A DNA stretch of 44,436 nt, from the NCBI RefSeq assembly GCF_002929355.1, contig NZ_PJIR01000019.1, forward strand, positions 1-44,436. Reading direction: 5' to 3'. Shown here piece by piece: positions 6,027-14,766 of this stretch (position 1 is the first letter of the stretch; every line of letters begins with the position of its first letter). Below the pieces are notes generated by a model. That model did not search any database and had not been told where the DNA came from. It saw only the letters and a program-made list of their open reading frames with translations. A program made the position numbers and the translations under genes. The DNA comes from Arthrobacter sp. B0490 (GTDB lineage: Bacteria > Actinomycetota > Actinomycetes > Actinomycetales > Micrococcaceae).

Positions 6027-6896
6027 TCACTTCGTGCTGCCGAGCCAGATCTCGATCTGGACATCCAGCACCATGCGCCGGAGGTCCCTCGCCTCGTCCT
6101 CGTTGAAGGCGCGCGGCCGGTCGTCGATGAGGCACAGCGTACCGATCCGCCACCCGTCGACCGTCTCGATGGGGTGGCCGGCGTAGAACCGGACGTGCGG
6201 CCCGTCGACGACGAGCGGATGGTTCCGGTACTCGGGATCCGTGCTGGCGTCCGTGATGATCAGCGTGCGGGAGGCCTCGATGGTCCGCGCGCAGAGGGCG
6301 GTCTCGCGGGGGAGGTCCTTCCCGATGGGCCCGACGACGGACTTGATGAACTGCCGATCCTCGGCGATGAGGGCGATCGAGGCGGACTTCACCCCGAAAT
6401 GCTGACGTGCCCGCTGTGTGATGCGGTCGAAGCGGGCTTCGGCTCCCGTGTCCAGCAGACCTGTCGCGTACAGGGCCCGGCACCGCCGGTCCTCGGCTTC
6501 CGCCTCGCGCTCCGCCGTGTCATCGACGCCTCGGCCGTTGCAGGAGATCCCGTGGGGAGCGGTGGCCGCGGGGCGGTCGAACCTGTACCTGTCGGGGTCC
6601 AGGATGAGCCTGCGGAGATTGTCCCCGTAGCCCGACATGTCGGCGACGTCCATGGAGCTGTAATGGGCGCCGTCCATGGGGAGCCCGCAGTCGTCGATCA
6701 TCTCGTTGAGCGCGTGCGCGACGAGGTCGCGGTCGGCGGTGGGCAATCGGCCTACCCCCTGCAGATAGGCGGTGACGTCGAGGACGTCTCGCTTCCCTCC
6801 GAAGCTCACATACGTGAACCACACCGAAGCCGTCTCGAATTCTGCGGTCCGGAAGGTCTGAACAGCCACCCACTGCTGTACGTTCTGGCTGATCAT
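6027..6896 (-). CDS. GAF-domain sensory protein with unclassified N terminus
   Basis: This is a 289-residue soluble protein. Residues from about 140 to the end form a GAF domain of the type found N-terminal in many sensor kinases and cyclases. RALYATGLLDTGAEARFDRIT is followed by core strands SIALIAEDRQFIKSVVG, then TALCARTI, then PHVRFYAGHPIETVDGWRIGTLCLID. No kinase, GGDEF or helix-turn-helix output domain follows. The first 110 or so residues (with SVWFTYVSFGGKRDVLDVTAYL) do not match a domain I recognise. It may bind a small ligand or a redox cue and act through a partner. The ATG start has GGAAG 9 bases upstream. The leader contains a small hairpin, AACCAC-AGA-GTGGTT. No operon partner is visible. 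Confidence 0.7.
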   Translation of the reverse strand: MISQNVQQWVAVQTFRTAEFETASVWFTYVSFGGKRDVLDVTAYLQGVGRLPTADRDLVAHALNEMIDDCGLPMDGAHYSSMDVADMSGYGDNLRRLILDPDRYRFDRPAATAPHGISCNGRGVDDTAEREAEAEDRRCRALYATGLLDTGAEARFDRITQRARQHFGVKSASIALIAEDRQFIKSVVGPIGKDLPRETALCARTIEASRTLIITDASTDPEYRNHPLVVDGPHVRFYAGHPIETVDGWRIGTLCLIDDRPRAFNEDEARDLRRMVLDVQIEIWLGSTK

Positions 6897-7287
6897 GGTG
6901 CCACTTCCAAGAAACCACAGAGTGGTTGAGTCCGCCGGACGAATGCCGGTCCGGTTCCTACGCTAGCGCCTGCCACCGACACGACTTTCCTCCCTCTCCC
7001 GGGCCCGACCCCGGCGACGTGCGCGGCGTGCCGGCGGTCACGCGCCTCCATCGGCTGTCCTGACGCCCCCGAGCGCCCTCTGATCAGGGGCTTTGCGGAC
7101 GGAACGGGTTCCGGGATGACAGCGTCCCGGCGTCCCTACCGGACACGGCCCATGCTGTCCACCAGCGGGAACTTGATGGATTGCAGCGCAAATGCTCACA
7201 TTCGGCCGCGCAGGGGCGGTCCGTCACACTCGTGCTGCTTCGCCCCGGCCCTCCTGTCGCACGGCATTCCTCGCTACGATCCGAGGC
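6897..7287. other. intergenic region with small inverted repeats
   Basis: This 391-base stretch separates the leftward GAF gene from the rightward membrane-protein gene, so it should contain two divergent promoters. I see the hairpin AACCAC-AGA-GTGGTT (6913-6927), the dyad CCGGAC/GTCCGG (6935-6954) and GGAACGGGTTCC near 7100. No convincing gene, RNA or -35/-10 pair is visible. Confidence 0.35.
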
Positions 7288-7707
7288 ATGACCCGAAGCC
7301 CCGTCCGCCCGGCCGCACAGCAGCGCCCGGCGACCCTCGCCGCCCTCCTCCTCGCCGTCGTCTCCGCCTTCCAGGCCGCTCTCGCCGCCGGCGTGCCGTG
7401 GGGGCGCGCTGCCTACGGAGGCATGCACCGGGGTGCCTTGCCGGCGCGGTACCGTGCGTCGAGTGCGGTGGCCTCCGTGATCTACGGAGCACTCGTCCTC
7501 GTCACGGTCGGCAGGGGTCCACGTGCCGCGACGAGGCGCCGGATCCTCTCGGGGGCCTCCGCCCTCATGATGCTCGGCACCGCCATGAACCTCGCCTCGC
7601 GGTCGCGCCTCGAGCGGACGCTCTGGACACCCGTCGCGGGCACGCTCGCCGTCACCCTGCTGCGCGTGGCGCGTGGCCTGCCGGCGGGTGACGCCCGGCG
7701 CGGCTGA
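7288..7707 (+). CDS. small integral membrane protein
   Basis: This 139-residue protein has about four hydrophobic helices, at roughly 16-38, 55-78, 90-108 and 112-130. It contains GVPWGRAAYGGMHRGALPARYRAS-type features, which I associate with a widespread uncharacterised actinobacterial membrane family. I chose the ATG at 7288 rather than one 96 bases upstream because CGAGG precedes it and the extra upstream residues are Arg/Pro-rich and do not look like coding sequence. No function can be assigned. It converges with the rhaM operon; the weak inverted repeat GCAGGG/CCCTGC at 7733-7751 could be a shared terminator. Confidence 0.65.
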   Translation: MTRSPVRPAAQQRPATLAALLLAVVSAFQAALAAGVPWGRAAYGGMHRGALPARYRASSAVASVIYGALVLVTVGRGPRAATRRRILSGASALMMLGTAMNLASRSRLERTLWTPVAGTLAVTLLRVARGLPAGDARRG

Positions 7708-7781
7708 ACGCCGCACTGCTGGCCGCCGCACTGCAGGGCACTGCACCCTGCCCGACACCGCCGGCCGAGTACCTCCGGTGC

Positions 7782-8117
7782 CTACGAGCCCTGCAGCTGG
7801 TCCTCGAGGTGGAAGACCTCGTCGAGGCGGAGGAAGCCCTCGTCCGGCCGGCCCTCGAGCGCCACGAAGAACGGCGCCATCTCCGCCTGCCATCGGGCAT
7901 TGACCTCCGTGCCTGCCATCGCGGCCTGGGAAGCGGTGAAGTCCTCGCACTCCACGTACCCGATCAACAGGCCGTCCGGGCGCAGGAAGAGCGAGTAGTT
8001 GTGCCAGCCGGTGTCCTTGAGTGCGCGTGCCATGTCCGGCCAGATGGCAGCATGGCGCTCGCGGTATTCGGGGATCAGTTCGGACCGGACCTGCAGCTGG
8101 AAGCACACGCGTTCCAT
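7782..8117 (-). CDS. rhaM: L-rhamnose mutarotase
   Basis: This 111-residue cytoplasmic protein interconverts alpha- and beta-L-rhamnopyranose so that the isomerase receives the right anomer. It shows the compact dimeric ferredoxin-like family pattern: VCFQLQVRSELIPEYRERH with the catalytic His22, IWPDMARALKDTGWHNYSLFL, GYVECEDF and EMAPFF. The length equals the family norm (about 104-114). It is the last gene of the leftward rhamnose importer operon, 59 bases after the isomerase-like gene. Its presence supports rhamnose, not fucose or arabinose, as the substrate of that operon. Confidence 0.9.
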   Translation of the reverse strand: MERVCFQLQVRSELIPEYRERHAAIWPDMARALKDTGWHNYSLFLRPDGLLIGYVECEDFTASQAAMAGTEVNARWQAEMAPFFVALEGRPDEGFLRLDEVFHLEDQLQGS

Positions 8118-8176
8118 GGGTCTCCGTTCGTCGTGGGTGATAGGCGTCTGGGCGATCGGTGGCAGCAGGAGGGGCG

Positions 8177-9646
8177 CTAGAGCGCCACATGGCGGTGCTC
8201 GACGCCGAGGAGGGACGCGGCAGCCTTCACGTCGGCGGCGCGGTGGCCCACGCAGAGGGCCCAGTGGTGTCCGATGCCCGTCTGGCTCCACTCGTCCACC
8301 CACAGCCCGGGGTCTCCCCCGAAGTCCACGCGCGACGTCGTATTGCCGATCGCGAGCAGCGGTCCGGGCACCACGGTTCCTTCGGAGGTGATGAAGACGT
8401 AGGAGCCGTCCGGGTCCTGGCCGATGCCGAACGTGGTGACGGGCCCGTGGCGTACGTCGAACTCGACCGAGACGCCCCACCCCCGCTTGCCGTGGTACAC
8501 CCCGAGTCCGCGCAGCAGCGGGTCCGCGGCGCTCACCGCGAGGTGGGCGGGGCCGTCGTGGCCCATCTCCACCACGTCGTCGAAGAAGTTGAGCGCCTGG
8601 ATCTCGGTGAAGGACCCGCCGGCGCCCATGGCCTGGGCCGCGAGCATCGCGATCGAGGTCCGCAGTTCGTACTCGCCCGCCATGGGGACGCCACGCGCGG
8701 TGAGGATCGAGGCGCCGAGGATCATGCCCGCACCCAGGCGTTCGTGCTGCTCCCCCGCCAGTCCGCGGTGGTAGTAGGCGAGGGAATCGAGGTCGAACTC
8801 GCCGACGAGCCGGTCGAGCCCCACCGACACCCTCGCGCCCCACGCGAAGTCGTCGTCGTTCACGGAACCGTCCACGGTGAAGAGGCTGCGGGCCAGCGCC
8901 ACGCGCTCGCGGACCTGCTCGTCCGTCACCTCACCCACGAACTCGCGGAGGTCGTCGAACTCGACCACCTCCACGTGCGAGCCGAACGTCGTCGAGACGG
9001 TGGTGAGGTCGGTCGAGACATCGAGCATGCCCGGGTACACGTGCCCCATCAGGCCGTGGCGGGCGTGCCGCAACCTGCCGCGCACCCCTGCCGCATGGAC
9101 CCACCGGGTGATGCGCTCCCACGCGGACTCCTGCGTGAGATGCCCCGACACCGACCGGAACGGGATGCCCGCGCGCTTGAAGACGTTCGCGACCTCCGGC
9201 ACGGGGCACTGGCCGCAGTAGGCGAGCCACTTGCCGGTGTCGAAGTTCGCGTGGTCCATGGCCTCGGTGGGCTGCAGGTCGATCACGAGGACCGGCGTCC
9301 GCGAGCGCTGCGCGATCGGCAGGACCATCGACGACGTCAGGTAGGTGGTGAGGAAGATGACGATCAGGTCGCAGTCCGCCCGCCGGAGCTCCTCCGCGGC
9401 CAGCGCCGCCTCCCGCGCGTCGGACACGAATCCGACGTCGGTCACGTCGGCGTCGAGCGCCTCGAAGCGGGCGGTGACGTACCGCGCCGATTCCTGCAGC
9501 TGCGGCAGGAGGTCGGGGAACTGCGGCCAGTACGCGCCGAGGCCTCCCGCGACGAGTCCGAGGCGCGTGCGACGGCGACGGATCGGTTCGAGCAGGCCGG
9601 ACAGCGCGAGCGGCGCGGCGGACGGGACCGGAGGGTCGGCGGTCAT
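8177..9646 (-). CDS. L-fucose/L-arabinose isomerase-family protein
   Basis: This 489-residue cytoplasmic protein resembles the AraA/FucI superfamily. It has an N-terminal Rossmann-like region (RLGLVAGGLGAYWPQFPDLL, DLIVIFLTTYLTSSMVLPI), a middle domain, and C-terminal segments with AGEYELRTSIAMLAAQAMGAGGSFTEIQ and MGHDGPAHLA, where metal-binding Glu, Asp and His residues lie in this superfamily. It sits between rhaS and rhaM in the rhamnose importer operon, although a genuine rhamnose isomerase (rhaI) is encoded 6.4 kb away. It may isomerise a related 6-deoxysugar or pentose carried by the same transporter, or act as a second rhamnose isomerase. The ATG start is preceded by GGAG at 9653-9656. 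Confidence 0.78.
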   Translation of the reverse strand: MTADPPVPSAAPLALSGLLEPIRRRRTRLGLVAGGLGAYWPQFPDLLPQLQESARYVTARFEALDADVTDVGFVSDAREAALAAEELRRADCDLIVIFLTTYLTSSMVLPIAQRSRTPVLVIDLQPTEAMDHANFDTGKWLAYCGQCPVPEVANVFKRAGIPFRSVSGHLTQESAWERITRWVHAAGVRGRLRHARHGLMGHVYPGMLDVSTDLTTVSTTFGSHVEVVEFDDLREFVGEVTDEQVRERVALARSLFTVDGSVNDDDFAWGARVSVGLDRLVGEFDLDSLAYYHRGLAGEQHERLGAGMILGASILTARGVPMAGEYELRTSIAMLAAQAMGAGGSFTEIQALNFFDDVVEMGHDGPAHLAVSAADPLLRGLGVYHGKRGWGVSVEFDVRHGPVTTFGIGQDPDGSYVFITSEGTVVPGPLLAIGNTTSRVDFGGDPGLWVDEWSQTGIGHHWALCVGHRAADVKAAASLLGVEHRHVAL

Positions 9647-9695
9647 GGGTGCTCCTGGGACGATCGGTGCGACGGGGACGGGCTGGGCGGACGAA

Positions 9696-9723
9696 GGCGG
9701 GGCACCCCGAAGGGCGCCCCGCC
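9696..9723 (-). ncRNA. intercistronic UUCG hairpin after rhaS
   Basis: On the minus strand GGCGGGGCGCCC and GGGTGCCCCGCC form a 12-bp stem, including one G-U pair, closed by the tetraloop TTCG. It begins 7 bases after the rhaS stop and ends 49 bases before the isomerase start. The C(UUCG)G tetraloop is exceptionally stable. A role in protecting the rhaS mRNA 3' end, so that binding protein is made in excess, is inferred. It may also attenuate downstream transcription. A comparable hairpin follows the other binding-protein gene at 39211-39247. Confidence 0.6.
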
Positions 9724-9730
9724 CCGGCGA

Positions 9731-10792
9731 CTAGAAGTCGTAGTCGTCGATGTTCTCCGCGTTGAACTGCGTGGGCGGACCGACCAGGACGATTCCGCCC
9801 TCGGCGATCTCGCGCTCGCCGAGCTCGCCGGCCTCGAAGGTGTCGCCGACCTCACCGGTGATGTCGCCGTCGGCCAGCGCCTTGCCCGCGAAGGCGGCCA
9901 CGTAGCCGAGCTGCGCCGGGTCCCAGAGCGCGAACTCGGTGACGGTGCCGTCCTTCACGAACGGCCGCATCTCGTTCGGCAGTCCGAGCCCCGTCAGCGC
10001 CACCTTGCCCTTGTACTCCGACGTGGAGAGGTAGCGGGCCGTCGCGGCGATGCCGACCGTCGTGGGCGAGATGATGCCCTTCAGGTTCGGGTAGGCCTGC
10101 AGCAGGCCCTGGGCCTCCTGGAAGGACTTGGTGTCGTCGTCGTCACCGTAGACCTTCGCCACGAGCTTGATCTTGGCGTACTCGGGGTTGGCGGCGAGCT
10201 CCTCCTCCATGAACTTGATCCACTCGTTCTGGTTGGTGGCGTTGGCGGTGGCCGAGAGGATCGCGACCTCGCCCTCGCCGCCGATCTGCTCCGAGATGAG
10301 CTCGAGCTGGATCAGGGCCACGTCCTTGGCGTTGACCTGGCTGACGAAGAGGTCACGGTAGTCGGGGTTGGTGTCGGAGTCGAACGCGACGATCTTGGCG
10401 CCCGCGGTGCGGGCCTCCTCGAGGGCCGGCCCGACGGCGTCCGGGTCGTTGGCGGCGATGACGATCACGTTGGTGCCGCGCTGAGTCTCCGCGTTGATGA
10501 AGGACACCTGGCTGGACGCGCTGGCATCCAGCGGGCCGACCACCTCGGAGGAGGCGAAGCCGGCCTCCGTCGCGCCGTCCTCGCCGCCGCCCAGCACCAC
10601 GTCGGTGTAGGGGTTGTTGAGCTGCTTGGGGATGAACGTGATCGTCTGATCGCCGTCCGACCCGCTGCCGCCCTCGCCGCCGCCCTCGGTGGCCGCACCG
10701 CCACCGCAGGCGCTGAGGACCAGTGCGGCGCTCGTCGCGAGAGCCGCGAACGCCGCCCGGCGCCGGGTGGATCCGGAATGAATGAACCTCAT
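9731..10792 (-). CDS. rhaS: rhamnose ABC transporter substrate-binding lipoprotein
   Basis: This is a 353-residue lipoprotein. Its signal sequence carries the lipobox LSAC with the lipidated Cys29, followed by a Gly/Glu linker. The mature part is a type I periplasmic-binding fold: TITFIPKQLNNPYTDVVLGGGEDGA, VIVIAANDPDAVGPALEEAR, AKIVAFDSDTNPDYRDLFVSQV and GLGLPNEMRPFVKDGTVTEFALWDPAQLGY. This order matches the autoinducer-2/rhamnose group of CUT2 binding proteins. It is tethered outside the membrane and delivers L-rhamnose to the two permeases. The ATG at 10792 has GAAAGGA 8 bases upstream. It lies 61 bases after the second permease gene and is followed by a stable hairpin. The symbol follows rhizobial usage and is unrelated to the AraC regulator RhaS of E. 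coli. Confidence 0.88.
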   Translation of the reverse strand: MRFIHSGSTRRRAAFAALATSAALVLSACGGGAATEGGGEGGSGSDGDQTITFIPKQLNNPYTDVVLGGGEDGATEAGFASSEVVGPLDASASSQVSFINAETQRGTNVIVIAANDPDAVGPALEEARTAGAKIVAFDSDTNPDYRDLFVSQVNAKDVALIQLELISEQIGGEGEVAILSATANATNQNEWIKFMEEELAANPEYAKIKLVAKVYGDDDDTKSFQEAQGLLQAYPNLKGIISPTTVGIAATARYLSTSEYKGKVALTGLGLPNEMRPFVKDGTVTEFALWDPAQLGYVAAFAGKALADGDITGEVGDTFEAGELGEREIAEGGIVLVGPPTQFNAENIDDYDF

Positions 10793-10853
10793 CGTTTTTT
10801 CCTTTCGAAGGGCGCTGGAGTCCAGACGCCGGGTGCAACCCCAGGGGGACGGC

Positions 10854-12050
10854 CTAGGGAAGTGGTGCTGAGCGGACCTGCCTGGCATGGCGTGCCCGCT
10901 GGACGGCGGCGGCGATGTTCGGCGCCACCACGGAGAGGATGAGCAGGGAGCCCGTCACGATGATGAGGACCACCTCGGACACGCGGTCCAGCTTGAGGGC
11001 GTAGTTGATCGTGCCGATCAGCAGCACACCCGCGAGCACGCCCGGGATGGAACCCTTGCCGCCGAAGATCGAGACGCCACCCAGCAGCACGGCGGCGATG
11101 ACCGCGAGTTCGAGCCCGCTCGCGTTGTCGCTGCGGGCGCTCGAGTAGCGGAGCGTCCAGTAGATGCCGGCGAGTGCCGACACGGTCCCGGTGGCCAGGT
11201 AGAGGAGGAACTTGGAGCGGGCGACGTCGATGCCCACGAACGTCGCGGCCTCCTTGCTGTACCCGAGGGCGAAGAGCCCGCGGCCGAACGGCGTGAAGTG
11301 CAGGACGACGGCGAACGCGATGATCAGGACCACGACGCCGACCATCACGGTGGGGATGCCCGTGCCGCCGATCTTCGAGGTGAAGAACGAGGTGAGCCCC
11401 GGAGGGAAGTTCGCCACCGCGTTGTCACCGATCACCACGAGGGCGAGCCCTCGGAACAGGGCGAGCGTGCCGATGGTGACGGCGAGGGACGGCAGGCCGA
11501 GATAGGCGATGAGCATGCCGTTGAACGCACCGGCCACGAGGCCCGCGAGCACGCAGACCACCAGGACGAGCGCGATCGGCATGCCGCCCTGCCAGAGGAC
11601 GCCCATGAGCGCGCTGGTGAGCCCTGCGATGCTCGCCACCGAGAGGTCGATCTCCCCGGAGATGATCACGAGCGTCATCGGCAGGGCGATGAGCAGCGTG
11701 GGGATCACGTCCAGGAGCAGGAAGCCGACCGTGACGGGTGAGGCGAAGCGCGGGATCACGAGGCTCGCGTACAGCACGACGACGACGAGCACGTAGATCA
11801 TGATGGCGTCGCGTCCGAGCAGGATCCGCGCGGCGCCGGTGCGCCCCTTGGGGACGGCGAGCACCCTGGTGGTATCGGCCTTCCCGGCGGCGGGGCGGCG
11901 TGCGCCCTTCTCCTCGGAGGTCCTGGTGCCTGGGGCGGCCATGTGCGTGCCTTTCGCTGTGGAGCCGGTCTCCGGCTGGTCCCGTCCGGGCCGGTCCGGG
12001 GTGCCGGAACCGGTGCCGGGCCCGGGCTGGGCGTCGAGGCGGTCAGACAT
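10854..12050 (-). CDS. rhaQ: rhamnose ABC transporter permease (second)
   Basis: This CUT2-family permease of up to 398 residues has a core of eight to ten hydrophobic segments from about residue 83. It shows the family motif IISGEIDLSVASIAGL and the C-terminal GLELAVIAAVLLGGVSIFGGKGSIPG. The first 80 residues are polar, Pro/Gly/Arg-rich and not part of the fold. Two starts are plausible. The ATG at 12050 overlaps the upstream permease's end by 8 bases and has GGAGG 6 bases upstream. The ATG at 11942, with AAAGG upstream, gives 362 residues. I report the longer form because of the overlap and stronger site, but the shorter one is closer to the family length (about 330). It forms the membrane channel together with the other permease. 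Confidence 0.85.
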   Translation of the reverse strand: MSDRLDAQPGPGTGSGTPDRPGRDQPETGSTAKGTHMAAPGTRTSEEKGARRPAAGKADTTRVLAVPKGRTGAARILLGRDAIMIYVLVVVVLYASLVIPRFASPVTVGFLLLDVIPTLLIALPMTLVIISGEIDLSVASIAGLTSALMGVLWQGGMPIALVLVVCVLAGLVAGAFNGMLIAYLGLPSLAVTIGTLALFRGLALVVIGDNAVANFPPGLTSFFTSKIGGTGIPTVMVGVVVLIIAFAVVLHFTPFGRGLFALGYSKEAATFVGIDVARSKFLLYLATGTVSALAGIYWTLRYSSARSDNASGLELAVIAAVLLGGVSIFGGKGSIPGVLAGVLLIGTINYALKLDRVSEVVLIIVTGSLLILSVVAPNIAAAVQRARHARQVRSAPLP

Positions 12051-13089
12051 TGCGGGCCTCCGCGATCCGGAGCTTGCGGGCCGACCGCACGCTGGCGATG
12101 CGGTCGATGACGACGGCGGCGAGGATCAGGATGCCCACGATCGCCTGCTGCCAGAACTTGTCCACGCGCAGGGCCGTCAGGGCGCTGGTGATGGTGGTCA
12201 GGAGGAGCGCTCCGATGGCGGCGCCGACCACGGTGCCGCTGCCGCCGAAGATCGCGACGCCGCCCACCACGGCTGCCGCGACGACGTCGAGCTCGAGTCC
12301 GGAGCCCGTCGTCGCGCCCACCGAGTTGAACCGGCTGGCGTAGAGCACGCCGGCGAGGCCGGCCAGCAGGCCGTTCACCACGAAGGCGAGGAGCACCCGG
12401 CGGGTGACGGGGATGCCGAAGAGGCGGGCGGCGTCGGGATCGGAGCCGATGGCGTAGAGGTCGCGGCCCGGCCTCGTGCCCAGCATGTACACGGCGACGA
12501 TCGCGACGACGACGACGGCGATCAGGGTGATCACGGGGAATCCGAGGATCGTGTCCACCGAGAGGTTGCCGAACGCCTCGGGGCGGTCACCGGCGAAGTA
12601 CTGGGTGCCGCCCGCCCAGGCGTTGTTGATGCCGCGGAAGATGTAGAGCGTGCCGAGCGTGATGACGAGGGCGGGGACCTTCGCGATGGTGATGAGCAGG
12701 CCGTTCAGGGCGCCGAGCACCGCCCCGAAGAGCATGCCGACCACGAACACCGCGATGATCGGGAGGTTCGGTGCAGCCACGAAGATGCTGCCGGTGCCGA
12801 AGGCCACGAGGCCGAGGATGGAGCCGACGGACAGGTCGATGTTCCGGGTGATGATCACGAGTGTCTGGCCGACGGCGAGGATCATCAGGATGGTCGCGTT
12901 CAGCAGCAGGTCCTTGATGCCCTGTTCGCCGAGGAACAGCGGGTTGAGGGCCGCGGTCACGGCGACGAGCACCACGAGGGCGAGGATCACCGGGAGTTCG
13001 CGGAGCCTGAGGAAGGAGGCGAACGCCGACGGGCGGGAGTGCTCCGGGGTGGGGTGCGCGGGGACCGCACTCTTGCTGTCGAGGCTCAT
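12043..13089 (-). CDS. rhaP: rhamnose ABC transporter permease (first)
   Basis: This 348-residue CUT2 permease has about ten membrane segments. The motif [19 protein letters not shown] and the C-terminal [27 protein letters not shown] match the RbsC/RhaP family. The cytoplasmic N terminus of about 30 residues is polar. Its ATG overlaps the rhaT stop as ATGA, and its end overlaps the next permease start, indicating translation as one unit. With the second permease it forms the translocation path for L-rhamnose. Which of the two corresponds to RhaP and which to RhaQ is by order only. Confidence 0.87.
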   Translation of the reverse strand: MSLDSKSAVPAHPTPEHSRPSAFASFLRLRELPVILALVVLVAVTAALNPLFLGEQGIKDLLLNATILMILAVGQTLVIITRNIDLSVGSILGLVAFGTGSIFVAAPNLPIIAVFVVGMLFGAVLGALNGLLITIAKVPALVITLGTLYIFRGINNAWAGGTQYFAGDRPEAFGNLSVDTILGFPVITLIAVVVVAIVAVYMLGTRPGRDLYAIGSDPDAARLFGIPVTRRVLLAFVVNGLLAGLAGVLYASRFNSVGATTGSGLELDVVAAAVVGGVAIFGGSGTVVGAAIGALLLTTITSALTALRVDKFWQQAIVGILILAAVVIDRIASVRSARKLRIAEARNV

Positions 13090-14639
13090 CGCGAGGACTC
13101 CAGGGATGCGGTGGCGGCGTGCATGACGGTTTCGGCGGTGGCCTCGGCGCGGTCCAGGCGTGCTGTGATGCGGCCCTCCCGCATGACCAGCACGCGGTCG
13201 GCCATGCCGAGCACCTCGGGGAGTTCGGAGGAGATCATGAGGATCGCGATGCCGCGCCCGGCGAGTTCCGAGATGAGGCGGTGCACCTCGGCCTTGGTGC
13301 CGACGTCGATGCCGCGGGTGGGCTCGTCGACGATGAGGAGCTTGGGGTCCGTGGCGAGCCACTTCGCGAGGACCACCTTCTGCTGGTTGCCGCCGGACAG
13401 CGTGGAGACCGCGTGTTCGGGTGAACCGGCCTTCACCTGCAGGCGCTTCCCCCAGGTCTCGGCGGCCTCGCGCTCGGCGCGGGCGCTGATGATGCCGAAC
13501 CGCGCGAGCGAGTGCCGGAGGGTGAGGGCCGCGTTGCGTTCGACCGACAGGTCCATGACGAGCCCCTGCTTGCGCCGGTCCTCGGGCACGAAGCCGATGC
13601 CGGCGTCGATCGCGGCCCGGGGGTCCTTGCGCCGCAGCGGCCGTCCGGCCATCTCGACGGTGCCCTGCTCGTAGCGGTCGATCCCGAAGACCGCCCGGGC
13701 GACCTCGGTGCGCCCGGCGCCCACGAGCCCGGAGAGTGCCACGATCTCGCCCGCCCGGACCTCGAAGTCGATGTCGTGGAAGACGCCGGGGCGGGTCAGC
13801 CCGCGAACCCGCAGGACGACGTCGCCCGCCTCCGTCTCGCTCTTGGGGAACAGGGCGTCGATGTCGCGGCCCACCATCTCCCGGACGATCGCCTCGACCG
13901 ACGTCGAGCCCGTCTCGTGGGTGGCGATGTAGGTGCCGTCGCGCATGACGGTGATGCGGTCGCACAGCCCGAAGACCTCGTCGAAGCGGTGGGAGATGAA
14001 GAGGATGCCGCTGCCGGCGTCCCGCAGGCGGCGGGCGACGGCGAACAGGCGGTCCACCTCCACGCCGCTGAGCGCCGCCGTCGGCTCGTCCATGACGAGC
14101 ACGCGCGCATCGAGCGAGATGGCCTTGGCGATCTCGATGATCTGCTGGTCCGCGATGGAGAGCCCCTCCGCCACGCGGTCCGGGTCGATCGGGACGCCGA
14201 GCTGGTCGAAGAGCTCCTTGGCGCGCCGACGCATCTCGACGCGGCTGATCAGGCCGAACCGGCTCTTCGGCTGGCGTCCGATGAAGATGTTCTCGGCCAC
14301 CGTGAGGTCGGGGAAGAGCGTGGGTTCCTGGTAGATGACGGAGATGCCCGCGGCCTTGCTGTCGGCGACGTTGCGGAAGCTGACGGCCTGCCCCGCGACG
14401 AGGAATTCCCCGGCGTCGGGCTGGTGCACCCCGGCGAGGATCTTCACGAGGGTCGACTTGCCCGCCCCGTTCTCTCCCACGAGCGCGTGGATCTCGCCGG
14501 CCGCGAGGTCGATCGTGCCGTCGGCGAGTGCGACGACCGGGCCGAACGTCTTCAGCGCCCCGCGGAGGGTCAGCACGGACGTACGCTCCGGGCCCGTCGG
14601 GTCGCCGGCCTCGCTGCCAGGACCGGAAAAGTGCGTCAA
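13086..14639 (-). CDS. rhaT: rhamnose ABC transporter ATPase, duplicated domains
   Basis: This 517-residue CUT2 ATPase has two ABC domains. The N-terminal domain has Walker [10 protein letters not shown] at about 55-63, signature [14 protein letters not shown] and Walker [13 protein letters not shown]. The C-terminal domain has a degenerate Walker A-like [12 protein letters not shown], but a normal signature [14 protein letters not shown] and Walker [13 protein letters not shown]. This asymmetry is standard for RbsA/RhaT proteins. The start codon is TTG at 14637-14639, 5 bases after GAGGAG; no ATG fits. It is the first gene of the importer operon, driven by the promoter at 14690-14718 and controlled through the tandem operator at 14659-14683. 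It supplies energy on the cytoplasmic face for rhamnose uptake. Confidence 0.9.
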   Translation of the reverse strand: MTHFSGPGSEAGDPTGPERTSVLTLRGALKTFGPVVALADGTIDLAAGEIHALVGENGAGKSTLVKILAGVHQPDAGEFLVAGQAVSFRNVADSKAAGISVIYQEPTLFPDLTVAENIFIGRQPKSRFGLISRVEMRRRAKELFDQLGVPIDPDRVAEGLSIADQQIIEIAKAISLDARVLVMDEPTAALSGVEVDRLFAVARRLRDAGSGILFISHRFDEVFGLCDRITVMRDGTYIATHETGSTSVEAIVREMVGRDIDALFPKSETEAGDVVLRVRGLTRPGVFHDIDFEVRAGEIVALSGLVGAGRTEVARAVFGIDRYEQGTVEMAGRPLRRKDPRAAIDAGIGFVPEDRRKQGLVMDLSVERNAALTLRHSLARFGIISARAEREAAETWGKRLQVKAGSPEHAVSTLSGGNQQKVVLAKWLATDPKLLIVDEPTRGIDVGTKAEVHRLISELAGRGIAILMISSELPEVLGMADRVLVMREGRITARLDRAEATAETVMHAATASLESSR

Positions 14640-14658
14640 TGCGACTCCTCATCAGAAA

Positions 14659-14683
14659 TGAATCGTTTCAGAGCAACGGTTCA
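14659..14683 (-). promoter_or_regulatory. tandem LacI-type operator before rhaT
   Basis: On the minus strand TGAACCGTTGCTC is followed directly by TGAAACGATTCA (14659-14670), giving two TGAA starts 13 bp apart. The second is a LacI-family dyad with a central CG. It lies just downstream of the predicted transcription start. The identical 12-mer, also preceded by an imperfect copy at 13 bp, stands before rhaI at 15886-15910. Confidence 0.72.
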
Positions 14684-14689
14684 CCTCGA

Positions 14690-14718
14690 ATAGTAGGCGT
14701 GACCCACATCACCGTCAA
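14690..14718 (-). promoter_or_regulatory. predicted promoter of the rhaT operon
   Basis: On the minus strand TTGACG and TACTAT are separated by exactly 17 bp, close to the vegetative sigma consensus. The predicted start is near 14683, so the tandem operator covers the +1 to +25 region, a position suited to repression. Confidence 0.7.
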
Positions 14719-14766
14719 CAGCCCGAGATCGACCTGTTACGTCGGGCGTCCGGGCATCGGAGGCGG

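Noticed and set aside
7733..7751. Rho-independent terminator between the small membrane-protein gene and rhaM
   Set aside because: The stem is only 6 bp with a 7-base loop and no T-run; too weak to call as a feature.
7084..8190. 368-residue leftward frame under the small membrane-protein and rhaM genes
   Set aside because: Low-complexity composition, no motifs, and it conflicts with the well-supported rhaM and the rightward membrane protein.
8159..10942. Rightward 927-residue frame
   Set aside because: Antisense of the isomerase-like and rhaS genes; rich in Asp/Glu/Arg/His with no domains.
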